Assembly (NCBI GenBank): GCA_021775095.1
Contig: JAJFII010000084.1
Location: 1-64,000, forward strand
Reading direction: 5' to 3'
DNA length: 64,000 bases
Source of the DNA: Rhodospirillales bacterium
Lineage (GTDB): Bacteria; Pseudomonadota; Alphaproteobacteria; Rhodospirillales; Casp-alpha2
Position 1 is the stretch's first letter; every line of letters begins with the position of its first letter. Positions 16,510-25,902 of the stretch are shown in pieces. The notes beneath the pieces are model-generated. The model searched no databases. It worked only from the letters and a program-made list of their open reading frames with translations, and was not told the origin of the DNA. Position numbers and translations under genes: made by a program.

Positions 16510-17574
16510 CTAGGACCCGGCTTTTTTGTCTTCAATGATTGCCAGCAGTCGTTTATTCAGGCGTGAGGCTTTGTAACCGGGAATCCGATAGGCCCAGCCG
16601 CGCGTATGGCCGTTAATGTCCTTTGCCGACTGAGCCGCGTTTGCCGCATCCGCGACCGCCGACAGGCGGATCCAGGATTCAACCCCGATTTCATCTTCAC
16701 CAGCATCGGCAATTTTCTTTTCGATCATTTGCACTTCTATGGAAAGGCCGTCAAAGGTTTTGAATTCGGCAGTCAGGCTGGTGGCCGTTGCGAAATCGAA
16801 TTTCGACGCCTTGCGGACATCTTCCAGATCCAGGCTTTCAAGCACGGTTGCCATATTCTGCGGGTCGGTCTTAAATTTTAGTTGTTTCCCTTCGGGGAGA
16901 TTATGCAGAACGAAGGTCTCGGCATTTTCAGAGGTCTTTTCGACCCGCAGGACTTCGCCGTCAGAGTGTTTGAAGGTCGCGCTTTTAATGCGGTTGCCGT
17001 CAATGTTGGTGATCGGTGTTTTTAACCAGTCGCTGGGCGATTTGCTGGCCTCCAACTGGCCAATGGCCAGCCAGGACTGGGTTTCGTCGGGAAACCTCAG
17101 ATAGATCCCGTCGCGGGTCGTGCCCGGCATGTTATATCGGGTTTTGCCCAGGATAACATCAGCCAGGGTTTTTCCGTAGGTACCGGTTACCTGGATGTGG
17201 CGGCTACGCGATTCCTTGTCGGATGGGTCTCTGAGGTCAAGTTTGGCGTATAACTCAGGTTTTTTTGTTTTTGCTTCCATATAAACCAGGTCAGCCAACC
17301 CGATCAGGGCCTTTTCAATGCTTTTAACCTCTGCCTCGTACCCATCGCTTTCCTTCACCGACCAACCGTCGGTATCGCGAACCAGGGTTATTTGCCGTTC
17401 GTTGGTGACAATCGACAATTGGGTAATGTCATTTAATTGATCCCGCAGTTCCGGAAACACCTTGGTATTTGCTGATAGGGTTTCAAAACCGCGCTCCGTG
17501 CTGACGGCGTAAGCTGCAGCAGCAATAGCGACTACCGATGCCACGGCAAGAACGGAAAGAAGACGTGGGGACAT
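16510..17574 (-). CDS. DUF4340 domain-containing protein
   Basis: A 354-residue protein with one N-terminal membrane anchor or signal (LLSVLAVASVVAIAAAAYAVS), then a periplasmic beta-rich region carrying the DUF4340 pattern (ITLVRDTDGWSVKESDGYEA and TFKHSDGEVLRVEK). Proteins of this family usually sit directly after GldG-like subunits, and it does so here, 28 bases after that stop. It is probably the last gene of the four-gene exporter operon. The biochemical role is unknown; an extracytoplasmic part of the ABC complex is inferred from context. Confidence 0.85.
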   Translation of the reverse strand: MSPRLLSVLAVASVVAIAAAAYAVSTERGFETLSANTKVFPELRDQLNDITQLSIVTNERQITLVRDTDGWSVKESDGYEAEVKSIEKALIGLADLVYMEAKTKKPELYAKLDLRDPSDKESRSRHIQVTGTYGKTLADVILGKTRYNMPGTTRDGIYLRFPDETQSWLAIGQLEASKSPSDWLKTPITNIDGNRIKSATFKHSDGEVLRVEKTSENAETFVLHNLPEGKQLKFKTDPQNMATVLESLDLEDVRKASKFDFATATSLTAEFKTFDGLSIEVQMIEKKIADAGEDEIGVESWIRLSAVADAANAAQSAKDINGHTRGWAYRIPGYKASRLNKRLLAIIEDKKAGS

Positions 17575-17602
17575 TTGGATTTCCTTAACCCGAAAACGGG
17601 AC

Positions 17603-19489
17603 CTATTGGTTTACGCTTGCGGTGCGCCGACGGGTTTGTCGTATCCGACCGGTGACCATAGCGATAATGAGTAATACCAGCGGGATGGCTGCGATGTTGA
17701 TAAACTTCAGCCAGGAATCGAGTTTATCGATGTCCTGACGGAGCGCCAGTTGGACATTTCTCAGCTCCTTGCGAATGGTTGTCATTTCTTTCCGAAACTG
17801 GTCAACGGAGGCTTTTTCGTCGGCGTTCATAATGACTTCACCCGTGCTGTCTTCGCGCCGGAGGACCTTGTTTAACTTGCCGCGCAGATCGACCAGTTTG
17901 TCCTGCAATTCCTTTTCTTTATTTCGGTACTGCATTTCGGCGTCGCGCTGGATGTTTTGCACCAGATGGAAGGGCCGTTGGGTGCGTGTACGCCCGCGCA
18001 AATCAATCAAATCACTGCTGCCACCAAGATTGTCTATGGCGTTGATGACAAAGTCACCGTTGTTGGCATGGGGAACCAGGGTCATGTTGCCAAAGACATC
18101 CTGACGATCCACCCATAAGCGGTCCTGCAAAAAATCCGTATCAGCGACGACAATCACATTGATTCCCGTGGTCGATTGGCTGAGGTGAGGGGCGACATCG
18201 TCCGCCAGTTTGAGTTCCTTCGCCGGCCCGTCGGGATAAGCCGACTTGGCCGGGCCGGATATGCGGGTCGCCAGGGTGAGTTTTTTATCCTGCGGAACGA
18301 AGCTTCGGAAAAGTTCGACCACATCGGGCCGAAGCATCACTTTGTCGCGGTCAATGGCCATCGACTGGGCGCTGGTTTGCATTAACGGCGACACCGTGGT
18401 TGTCGCCCCTTCGATGGTTTCCAGGATCCCGGAGGTGCCGAAATTGACCAACTGCAGTTCGCCGGTTATGACGTCATCCCTGGCCATGTTTTCAGCCGTC
18501 AGGGACAACCAGGCGACATAACTGGTAACGGCCAGTTTTCCGCCCTGTTGCACATTGACCCGCCGCGCTGTCAGGATATCACCGGCGACTTTATCCATAA
18601 CCAGTTTTATTCCCCAAGCCCCTAACTCCGCATCAAAATCCGATACCGTATCCTCCTGGTTTGGGCTTCCCGGTCGGGCTGCCAGTTCCGCATTGGTATC
18701 GACAAAGACAAGCGCCCGCCCGCCCCGAAGAACAAATTGGTCAATGCTGTATTTCATTTCAGGAAGCAGGCCCTTGGGGTGGACCAGCATAAGAATATCA
18801 ACGTCCTTGGGGACGTTTGGCATTTCACGAGGAATTGGCAGGACTTCAAAAAATTCACTCAACTGATCGACGATCGCCCAACGGGGCTGGCGGGCGGCCT
18901 GGGGGCCGAGGCCGCCATTGATCGGCAGCGGGCTGAGAATTCCGATCACAAGTTTCTTGGGATTGGCGATCGCATGGATCAATTTGGTGATGTCATATTC
19001 CAGAAATGTCTCTCGATCCGGCGATAGAAAACCAATCAGGCCTTCGTCATCGGTGCTGTTGTAGGCGGACAAACCAAAATAGCCCAAATCACCCGCCTGA
19101 TTGATCGGCACACCTTTTATTCCCGAACCGACGGCCAGATCTTCGGCATCGGAAAAGGGTTCCGGGTTGAATATTTTCAACTCGACCTTGCCGTTTGAGA
19201 TTTTAACATATTGCCCGAGCAACTCGCGTACCCGTTTAAAATAGGTGGCGTGTTGGGGGCTTTCTTCGCCCAGGCTTTTGCTGAAAAACAGACGTATTTT
19301 AATCGGTTCGTCAATTTTCGCCAGGACATTGCGGGTGCCGTCCGACAAGGTGAACAACTGGCCTTCCGTCAAATCCAGTTGCAGCGCCTGGAACGTGGCA
19401 TTGGAAAAAACGTTGACGGCCAGCAAAAGCACGACGCCCAGGAACAATCCGGCGATGGCGAAAATACGGGGTTTGGATTTAAAAATCAC
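17603..19489 (-). CDS. GldG-like ABC transporter auxiliary protein
   Basis: A large periplasmic subunit anchored by membrane spans at both ends: AIAGLFLGVVLLLAVNVFS near the start and INIAAIPLVLLIIAMVTG near the end. The middle is the GldG/IFT52-type ABC-2 associated domain (LDLTEGQLFTLSDGT, IKIRLFFSKSL, LVHPKGLLPEMKYSIDQFVLRGG). A coiled coil (about 520-590) precedes the last span. I chose the GTG at 19489: GGAG follows directly after the stop of the permease gene and is 7 bases from this GTG. A longer frame from 19549 would overlap the permease by 49 bases. Confidence 0.85.
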   Translation of the reverse strand: MIFKSKPRIFAIAGLFLGVVLLLAVNVFSNATFQALQLDLTEGQLFTLSDGTRNVLAKIDEPIKIRLFFSKSLGEESPQHATYFKRVRELLGQYVKISNGKVELKIFNPEPFSDAEDLAVGSGIKGVPINQAGDLGYFGLSAYNSTDDEGLIGFLSPDRETFLEYDITKLIHAIANPKKLVIGILSPLPINGGLGPQAARQPRWAIVDQLSEFFEVLPIPREMPNVPKDVDILMLVHPKGLLPEMKYSIDQFVLRGGRALVFVDTNAELAARPGSPNQEDTVSDFDAELGAWGIKLVMDKVAGDILTARRVNVQQGGKLAVTSYVAWLSLTAENMARDDVITGELQLVNFGTSGILETIEGATTTVSPLMQTSAQSMAIDRDKVMLRPDVVELFRSFVPQDKKLTLATRISGPAKSAYPDGPAKELKLADDVAPHLSQSTTGINVIVVADTDFLQDRLWVDRQDVFGNMTLVPHANNGDFVINAIDNLGGSSDLIDLRGRTRTQRPFHLVQNIQRDAEMQYRNKEKELQDKLVDLRGKLNKVLRREDSTGEVIMNADEKASVDQFRKEMTTIRKELRNVQLALRQDIDKLDSWLKFINIAAIPLVLLIIAMVTGRIRQTRRRTASVNQ

Positions 19490-19500
19490 AACAGGGCTCC

Positions 19501-20235
19501 TCAAGCCGATTTTTTCAGGTCGACAACGATCACGTTGGCAAACAGCCAAAACGCAATCAACGAGAAAAAGTAAATGAAATCACGCAGATCAATGACGCCG
19601 TTGGTCACCGCCTGAAAATGCGTGAGAAAGCTAAAAGAGGCGATGGTATCGACCAGGATTTCCGGGGTCCAGCCGCGGAAAAAATTGAGCACCAGATCAA
19701 GCCCGCTCATGGTGAACAAAAAACAAACCGTCGCCGCGACAATAAACGCGATGACCTGATTTTTTGTCAGCGCAGATACACACGATCCTATTGCCAAAAA
19801 AGCGCCGGCCATTAACAAGCTGCCCACATAACTGGCAAGAATGACGCCGTTATCCGGTGTACCCAGAACATTCACCGTGATCCACATGGGGAAGGTCAAC
19901 GACAGGGCGATGGCGGTAAAAGCCCAGGCCGCAAAAAACTTGCCGAGGACGGCTTCGGTCGTCGACAGGGGCAGGGTCATCAATAGCTCGATGGTCCCAG
20001 ATCTTCGTTCCTCCGCCCACAACCGCATGGAAATTGCTGGAATCAACGCAAGATAAAGCCACGGATGGTAACTGAAAAAGGCCAGCAGGTCGGCCTGGCC
20101 GCGGCTAAAAAAACCGCCGATAAAAAAAGCGAAAGCGCCCGTCATGGCCAGGAAAATGACAAGAAATACGTAGGCCACGGGGGTCGAGAAATAGGCACCA
20201 ATTTCCCGCTTGGCGATGGTTATGACGTTACGCAT
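19501..20235 (-). CDS. ABC-2 type permease, GldF-like
   Basis: A 244-residue inner-membrane permease with about six spans, starting MRNVITIAKREIGAYFSTPVAYVFLVIFLAMTGAF, the usual N-terminal interface helix and first span of ABC-2 exporters. It includes the GldF-type motif MRLWAEERRSGTIELLMTLPLS that contacts the ATPase. It overlaps the ATPase gene by eight bases and is followed by the GldG-like gene. The substrate is not known. In Bacteroidetes such proteins are linked to gliding, but in proteobacteria the role is open and gliding should not be assumed. Confidence 0.88.
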   Translation of the reverse strand: MRNVITIAKREIGAYFSTPVAYVFLVIFLAMTGAFAFFIGGFFSRGQADLLAFFSYHPWLYLALIPAISMRLWAEERRSGTIELLMTLPLSTTEAVLGKFFAAWAFTAIALSLTFPMWITVNVLGTPDNGVILASYVGSLLMAGAFLAIGSCVSALTKNQVIAFIVAATVCFLFTMSGLDLVLNFFRGWTPEILVDTIASFSFLTHFQAVTNGVIDLRDFIYFFSLIAFWLFANVIVVDLKKSA

Positions 20236-21160
20236 GGTTCAGGCCCTCCGGGTCGGTGATTTGGCGGAATACGTCGTCCAAAGCGCCGCGGTCAACATAC
20301 AGGCCCTCAATTGATAACTTTGCATCGCGAATGGCCGCAGAGACAGCCTGATTGGTCGCCCCGCTCAGGCGCAGTTGGGTATCGTGGCCAGCAACGGAAT
20401 CCAACACCCCCAGAGGGGCAAGGGCTTTGCGGACCCGGTCTTCGGTACCAGCCTGCGGGGTGATGAGATGGGTGTTGTGATGGGGGTCGCGGGCTAACAG
20501 TTCTTCCGGTGTGCCGTCAGCCAGTAACTTTCCGTGGGCGATAATGACGGCCCGAGAACAGACGGCTTCGACTTCTTCGAGAATATGGGTTGAGATGATA
20601 ATTGCCTTGTCCGCTGCCATTTCCTTGATCAGACCACGCACATGGTGTTTTTGATTGGGGTCAAGTCCGTCCGTCGGTTCGTCGAGAATAAGAATCTGTG
20701 GATCGTGCAGCATGGCCTGGGCCAGGCCGACACGCCGTTTAAACCCTTTCGACAAGGTTTCAATCGGTTGATTAAAGACTTCCGTGAGACGAACTCGTTC
20801 GACGGTTTGATCAATCAACCGGTTTTTTTCGGCACCATTAAAGCCTCTGATTTCAGCAACAAACCGCAAAAACCCGGCGGTTGTCATGTCGCCATAACTG
20901 GGCGCACCCTCGGGCATGTATCCGATATGGCGCTTAACTTCTACAGGCGATTGTGTCACATCCAATCCGGCTATTTTGGCACTACCTGACGACGGCTCGA
21001 GAAACCCGGAAATCATTTTCATGGTTGTCGATTTTCCGGCACCATTTGGACCCAAAAAACCCAGTACCTGACCTTTTGGTACGGATAGATTTATGGAGTC
21101 GACTGCGGTAAAGGCACCAAAAGATTTGGATAATTTATCGAGAACTATCATTTGTGACAT
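20228..21160 (-). CDS. ABC exporter ATPase, GldA-like
   Basis: A 310-residue ATPase: Walker A GPNGAGKST at about 38-46, signature LSKGFKRRVGLAQAMLHDP, Walker B ILILDEPTDGLDPNQ and the switch His in ISTHILEEV. The C-terminal 80 residues are a family-specific extension typical of multidrug-type and Gld-type ABC-2 ATPases. It is the first gene of a minus-strand operon ATPase, permease, GldG-like, DUF4340, which together form one export machine at the inner membrane. Confidence 0.9.
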   Translation of the reverse strand: MSQMIVLDKLSKSFGAFTAVDSINLSVPKGQVLGFLGPNGAGKSTTMKMISGFLEPSSGSAKIAGLDVTQSPVEVKRHIGYMPEGAPSYGDMTTAGFLRFVAEIRGFNGAEKNRLIDQTVERVRLTEVFNQPIETLSKGFKRRVGLAQAMLHDPQILILDEPTDGLDPNQKHHVRGLIKEMAADKAIIISTHILEEVEAVCSRAVIIAHGKLLADGTPEELLARDPHHNTHLITPQAGTEDRVRKALAPLGVLDSVAGHDTQLRLSGATNQAVSAAIRDAKLSIEGLYVDRGALDDVFRQITDPEGLNHA

Positions 21161-21878
21161 ACAGGCATCCCGTTTTTATGCGTTGGCAAATGTTGGCGTC
21201 ATTGTCGTAAGTCATCACAGATGCTGCAGCATTATTTGATTATTTTATGGTGCCGACGTAAAACGCGTACTGTACGCTGGCGGGTGAAAATATAGGCGGT
21301 GAAAAAGACGGATCAAGTCTTTGCGTAGGAAAATAGGTAATATTTTCATAATCTTCCGGCAAAGGGCCGGTTATACCCGATCGATGGCCCTGTACCTTTA
21401 TCAGATGGCGGCATTGTCTTCGGTGCCAGCGTCTACGGTGCCAGCGTCTTCGGTGCCAACCTCTTCGGTGCCAACGTCGTGCCTGTCGGCCGATACCCCG
21501 CCCGGTGACGACATAAAAGGTCGGGGCCAGAGGGCGTCCGATGAGCCTGCAAACGCACCAATTCCTTACACGGTAGTTGGCGTGCGGGCGGCGGCCCGGC
21601 GCTTCACTGTTCATAGCGGTAAAAAACAAAAACTGCCGATCTATGACGGTTGGTGGTTGTGGCATTATGCGGCCGGTGGACAAGCCCTCGATTGCCTGTT
21701 TGTGGTGACCGGCCAATCCGTTATTTGCGGCAACCGACACCAATGATTTCGGTCGCAGATTGCCAATTGACGTGTTAAGCCTACCTGTTCAGCAGAGTCG
21801 CGTGGCGCTTTAGGCCTCTGCCCGCCCTCTGGGAACGGGTTGCAGACAGATCATGGTATTGGATTTTACACCACAGCG
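21161..21878. other. long intergenic region with 15-bp tandem repeats
   Basis: About 700 bases with no gene I can support. Frames of 140 to 167 codons exist on both strands, but each is low-complexity across the repeat block at 21417-21476 and has no known domain and no ribosome binding site. The region separates the divergent exporter operon and the dioxygenase gene, so promoters for both should lie here. I could not identify them with confidence. Confidence 0.5.
21417..21476. repeat. 15-bp tandem repeat, four copies
   Basis: Four adjacent copies of TCTTCGGTGCCAGCG-like units (21417-21431, 21432-21446, 21447-21461, 21462-21476), each differing by one or two bases. In one forward frame they read FGASV, YGASV, FGANL, FGANV, which looks like pentapeptide-repeat protein. 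That frame is only about 56 codons between stops and has no start codon. Confidence 0.75.
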
Positions 21879-22769
21879 ATGGACCCGCGTGGTTCAAACG
21901 GGGTGATGATGTTTAAAAATCGTGAATTCACCAGAATTGAATTTTGGCGGGAACTGGCACCGCAGATGAGTGTGCAATCACCGGTCATCGCCGACGACAC
22001 CATAAAACTCAGCCGGAAAACCCTGGATTCCCTATCGGCCAGCATGGGAAAAGACGGGTTTCTTCAACTGGCTCCGGTTTTGGATATGGTAGAAATCGCG
22101 CTGGTTCGCGGCGCCATACTTGCCCTGCAAAAGGCCGGCCTGCCACCGGTCTTTATCTATATGTTTGACCAACCTTGGGCCCTTTTTCACCGTCTGCGGC
22201 CATTGGTTAGCCACTTCCTGGGCGTCAATTATGCGCTGCTTCCGAATTTTTGGGCGTGGCATATTCCGACGGTGGAAAAAAGCTCAGGTTGGCCTATTCA
22301 CTGCGATTGCAATGGACAAACGCGGTTCGAAAACCCGACCTTGGGACAGACTCTGATGAGCCTGTCCGTGTGGATAGCCCTGACCGATGCGACCCTGGAC
22401 AACGGTTGCATGTATGTCCTGCCAAGGACGAATGAGCGGTTCTATCCTGCTCCAATAGACACTTCAACGGGCATAGACAGCGCTCATAGGCTGGCCTTGC
22501 CGGTGGCGGCCGGCTCGGTCCTGGCGTGGACCCAGGACCTTTATCACTGGAGCGGACAGGTCACAGCGAGAGCTGAGTGTCCGCGAATAAGCCTGTCGCT
22601 GGAATTTCAAAACCCGGCGTTTGAACCGCTGGCTCACCCCCTCCTTGATCTCTCGGCTCCGCCTGCCTTTTTAAATCGATTGTCCCTCGTTCTTCGGCAA
22701 TTTGAAAAATATAAGCACATGGAGACCGCTCTCCCGGTAAGGGAGGGTCGGTTGCCGGGGCGGCGTTGA
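21879..22769 (+). CDS. phytanoyl-CoA dioxygenase (PhyH) family protein
   Basis: A probable Fe(II)/2-oxoglutarate-dependent oxygenase. The metal ligands appear as H141-x-D143 in WPIHCDCNG and H223 in LYHWSG, with Arg236 (CPRISLSL) positioned to bind 2-oxoglutarate. The strand SLSVWIALTDATLDNGCMYVLPRTNE is the typical PhyH core. Hydroxylation of a small molecule or lipid is likely; the substrate cannot be told. The start is uncertain: TTG at 21840, ATG at 21879 and ATG at 21906 are all in frame, none with a strong ribosome binding site. It stands upstream of a hybrid kinase on the same strand. Confidence 0.82.
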   Translation: MDPRGSNGVMMFKNREFTRIEFWRELAPQMSVQSPVIADDTIKLSRKTLDSLSASMGKDGFLQLAPVLDMVEIALVRGAILALQKAGLPPVFIYMFDQPWALFHRLRPLVSHFLGVNYALLPNFWAWHIPTVEKSSGWPIHCDCNGQTRFENPTLGQTLMSLSVWIALTDATLDNGCMYVLPRTNERFYPAPIDTSTGIDSAHRLALPVAAGSVLAWTQDLYHWSGQVTARAECPRISLSLEFQNPAFEPLAHPLLDLSAPPAFLNRLSLVLRQFEKYKHMETALPVREGRLPGRR

Positions 22770-22834
22770 CCCGTTGAATGAGGATGGCATTGACCGCTGT
22801 GTCATGCAATTCTAGTCAAGGTAGGGATGATGAA

Positions 22835-25156
22835 ATGACAACGCGCGTCCTTTATATAGAAGATTCGATCGGCCTCGGGCAACTTTTTCAACGGGTCATA
22901 GAAGCCCGCTGCCAGTTCCAGGTAGACTTGGCGGCGACCGGGCGCGAGGGAATCGACATGTGGCGGACCGGCACCTATGATGCTCTGGCCGTCGACTATC
23001 AACTCCCAGACATAAACGGCCTGGAAATATGCGCGGAACTGCTCCGGGAAAACCCGAATGCTCCGATCGTTATGGTCACTGGTTTTGGTGACGAGGAAAT
23101 TGCCGCAACGGCCCTTAATCTGGGGGTGTCCAATTATGTCGTGAAAGGTGCTGGTTCCGTTTACCGCGATATTTTACCGAGCATCATTGAACAACTGGTT
23201 AAACGATCTCAGGAATTTCGCCGGGCACTTGCAACCGAACAGGCATTGAATAAAAGCGAAGAAGTTTTGCGCGTGGCTGTCGAAAGTTTGGACGAGGGTT
23301 TTGCCCTGTTTGATGCCGATGACAAGCTGGTCATTGCCAATCGGACCTACATCGAAAAAATCCCGAAGATCAGCACCTATGCAACGGAAGATTTCTATTT
23401 TGAAGACGTCGTGCGAGACCACTTTCGCAACCATATTGTTTTAAGTCCGTCGATATCAGAAGACGAATTTGTCCGCCGGCGGATGCAACAGCATCGAAAT
23501 CCCAAAGGACCGATTATCCGACAGGTTAGAGATGGGGGCTGGCTCTTGGTGAAAGAAACACGGACGACGGACGGCGGCACCGCGCTGATGTTTTACGATA
23601 TTTCAAAACTGAAAAATGCCGAACAGGCTGCACGAGATGGCGAAAAACGGTATCGGGCGTCGTTCGAAAATACCACTGTCGGCAGCATCGTAATTGATGA
23701 ATTTGGGTCTATTGAAGTTTTTAATTCAGCCGCGGAACAGATATTTGGCCACCGGTCCGAACAGGTCGTTGGCAAGAGCCTGAACCTGCTGATGCCGGCT
23801 GCAGTAAGCCAAAATCACGATCAATACCTGCAGAATTATCTGGCTGGCGGCCCATCAACCGTGATTGGAGTTAATCGCGAAGTGATCGGTCGCCGAAAAA
23901 ATGGTGAAGAGTTTCCCATGCAATTGGGCGTTGGCGAAGTGCGGTTGGGCGACCGTCGGCTGTTTATCGGGTCGGTCCATGATCTGAGTGAAACAAAGGC
24001 CCTGGAAGCAAAGTTTCGGCAATCTCAAAAAATGGAAGCGGTTGGCCAGCTTACCGGTGGTGTTGCCCATGACTTTAACAATCTGCTGGCGATCATCACC
24101 GGCAATATAGAACTTCTTTCTGACGCGGTGATCGATAATGCGGAAAATCAGGACTTGATCGACCGTGCATTGAGGGCGGTTGACCGCGGTGCCGTTTTGA
24201 CCCAACAGTTGTTGGCGTTTTCCCGTCGCCAGTCACTGAGCCCCGAAGTCATTAACATTAATACGCTGATCGAAAATACCGTTGAAATTTTGAGCCGTAC
24301 ACTGGGCGAAAACATAACCATAAAGACGAAATTGGCCAAGCCGCTTCCGGCGGTGGAGATCGACCCGCATATTCTGGAAAACGCCCTATTAAATCTGGCG
24401 ATAAACAGCCGTGACGCCATGCCAGACGGCGGTGTCCTGTCGATCGAGACTTCGGCGAAAGATATGACCGGAGAACTGCTGGGGCCTGATTTGGTGGCGG
24501 CGTTTGGGGAGCATATTATCTTGAGTGTCAGCGATAATGGGAGTGGAATATCGCCGGACGACTTAGAACATGTGTTCGAACCTTTTTTCACCAGAAAACC
24601 GATAGGCCACGGAAGTGGTTTGGGACTGAGCATGGTCTACGGATTTGTTGTCCAGTCGCACGGCCATGTGAACCTGGAGAGCGAAATTGGCAAGGGCACC
24701 CGTATCCAAATCTATTTGCCGACGACTGACGTAGAATCGTCGGATAAACCGGCCCCCGTCTTGCAGACAGATAACCAGTTTGCTGTGGGTAAAACCGTTT
24801 TACTCGTCGAAGATGACGTCAATGTGCGTGAGACGACGGCTTCGGCACTTACAAATTCCGGACTTCACGTGGTTGAAGCAGAAGATGGTCAAAAGGCGGT
24901 TCAAATATTGCAGGGTGCCCGGGTTGACGTCGACCTGGTGTTTAGTGACATCGTCATGCCGTCTGGTATGAGCGGACTGGATCTCGCCCGCTGGGTTCGC
25001 GATCATCGTCCGAACATCCATGTGCTTTTGACGTCCGGATACCCGGAAAAGGTCAACGAAGATCCCGATGGCCAGCAGTTTTCAATTATCGCCAAACCCT
25101 ACCGGCGTAAGGAACTGATCGATCAGTTGCGCCATATTCTAGAGGGCGACCGTTAA
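22835..25156 (+). CDS. hybrid sensor histidine kinase (REC-PAS-PAS-HisKA-HATPase-REC)
   Basis: A soluble 773-residue phosphorelay protein with no membrane span. The N-terminal receiver (1-120) has D54 in AVDYQLPD. Two PAS domains follow (about 145-260, with NRTYIEKIP, and 270-390, with NSAAEQIFGHRSEQVVGKSL). HisKA has H412 in GGVAHDFNNLL, and HATPase has NLAINSRDAMPDGG and GSGLGLSMVYG. The C-terminal receiver has D705 in FSDIVMP. A receiver at both ends suggests input from another kinase as well as output. The ATG at 22835 is preceded by AAGGTAGGG; an upstream in-frame start is less likely. Confidence 0.9.
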   Translation: MTTRVLYIEDSIGLGQLFQRVIEARCQFQVDLAATGREGIDMWRTGTYDALAVDYQLPDINGLEICAELLRENPNAPIVMVTGFGDEEIAATALNLGVSNYVVKGAGSVYRDILPSIIEQLVKRSQEFRRALATEQALNKSEEVLRVAVESLDEGFALFDADDKLVIANRTYIEKIPKISTYATEDFYFEDVVRDHFRNHIVLSPSISEDEFVRRRMQQHRNPKGPIIRQVRDGGWLLVKETRTTDGGTALMFYDISKLKNAEQAARDGEKRYRASFENTTVGSIVIDEFGSIEVFNSAAEQIFGHRSEQVVGKSLNLLMPAAVSQNHDQYLQNYLAGGPSTVIGVNREVIGRRKNGEEFPMQLGVGEVRLGDRRLFIGSVHDLSETKALEAKFRQSQKMEAVGQLTGGVAHDFNNLLAIITGNIELLSDAVIDNAENQDLIDRALRAVDRGAVLTQQLLAFSRRQSLSPEVININTLIENTVEILSRTLGENITIKTKLAKPLPAVEIDPHILENALLNLAINSRDAMPDGGVLSIETSAKDMTGELLGPDLVAAFGEHIILSVSDNGSGISPDDLEHVFEPFFTRKPIGHGSGLGLSMVYGFVVQSHGHVNLESEIGKGTRIQIYLPTTDVESSDKPAPVLQTDNQFAVGKTVLLVEDDVNVRETTASALTNSGLHVVEAEDGQKAVQILQGARVDVDLVFSDIVMPSGMSGLDLARWVRDHRPNIHVLLTSGYPEKVNEDPDGQQFSIIAKPYRRKELIDQLRHILEGDR

Positions 25157-25252
25157 CCGAAGAATTGCCGCCGCCCTGGTGCGAAGCCTTGCGTCGGGCT
25201 AGCCCTGCCATTAGGTTATGACAACAGAATTTAACGAGGTTTGGTTGAGATT

Positions 25253-25552
25253 ATGAGCGTTCTTTTAGGCCCTTTACTGCAGGTTCTCATTATTATTGTT
25301 GATCTCTATATGTGGATCATCATCATCGGCGTCGTTTTGAGCTGGCTGGTTGCATTCAATGTCATCAATACACAAAATCGATTTGTATATATGGTTGGCG
25401 ATTTTGTCCATCGGGCAACGGAGCCTGCGCAGGGGCGCATTCGTAACTTCTTGCCAAATTTGGGCGGCCTGGATTTGTCTCCCATGGTCCTCATTTTGGG
25501 TCTGATCTTCCTGAAAGGTGTGCTTCAGAACATCTTTCGACAGGTCGTTTAA
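25253..25552 (+). CDS. YggT family membrane protein
   Basis: A small integral membrane protein of about 99 residues with two long hydrophobic segments (LLQVLIIIVDLYMWIIIIGVVLSWL and [18 protein letters not shown]) and the family motif between them (VHRATEPAQGRIRNFLPNLGGLDLSP). YggT proteins have been linked to osmotic and cell-division-site functions, but the role is not settled. It overlaps the next gene (DUF167) by 35 bases, and both precede folD, a common alphaproteobacterial order. The frame can begin at TTG 25241 or ATG 25253; ATG is preferred. Confidence 0.88.
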   Translation: MSVLLGPLLQVLIIIVDLYMWIIIIGVVLSWLVAFNVINTQNRFVYMVGDFVHRATEPAQGRIRNFLPNLGGLDLSPMVLILGLIFLKGVLQNIFRQVV

Positions 25553-25892
25553 CGTTCTGTCACCCTTTTCCTTGCGCCATGACGGCATTTGCGTTCGCGT
25601 TCGATTGACCCCGAACGCGCAAAAGGACCACGTGGTCGGAATTGTTGCCGATGCCCAGGGAAACGGAATCCTGCGGGTTGCCGTAAATGCCCGCGCCGAA
25701 CACGGTCGTGCCAATTTGGCTTTGCTGAGTTATTTGGCCCGGCAATGGCGATTGCCAAAATCACACCTTATTTTGCGGTCAGGGTCGAAAAATCGCAACA
25801 AAACGCTGTTGATTGAAGGCGGTGATGAAGATGTGTTAAAGGACTTTGTGGTTTGGGCGGACCGGCTCGACCCTCTACTTGCAAAACAATAA
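25518..25892 (+). CDS. DUF167 (YggU) family protein
   Basis: A 124-residue protein with the DUF167 fold: [17 protein letters not shown] at the start, [23 protein letters not shown] in the middle and [14 protein letters not shown] near the end. Function is unknown. It likely starts at GTG 25518 with GAAAGG just upstream, inside the end of the YggT gene, which would couple the two; a shorter start near 25572 is possible. It lies 10 bases before folD. Confidence 0.82.
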   Translation: MCFRTSFDRSFNVLSPFSLRHDGICVRVRLTPNAQKDHVVGIVADAQGNGILRVAVNARAEHGRANLALLSYLARQWRLPKSHLILRSGSKNRNKTLLIEGGDEDVLKDFVVWADRLDPLLAKQ

Positions 25893-25902
25893 GGACAATG
25901 AA

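Noticed and set aside
16510-21160. Gliding motility as the role of the GldAFG-like operon
   Set aside because: Only the ABC part is present and the same set is common in non-gliding proteobacteria, so gliding is not supported.
21240-21743. 167-codon minus-strand and 141-codon plus-strand frames over the 15-bp repeats
   Set aside because: Both consist largely of low-complexity repeat translation (RWHRR or SSVPAS), lack domains and lack ribosome binding sites.
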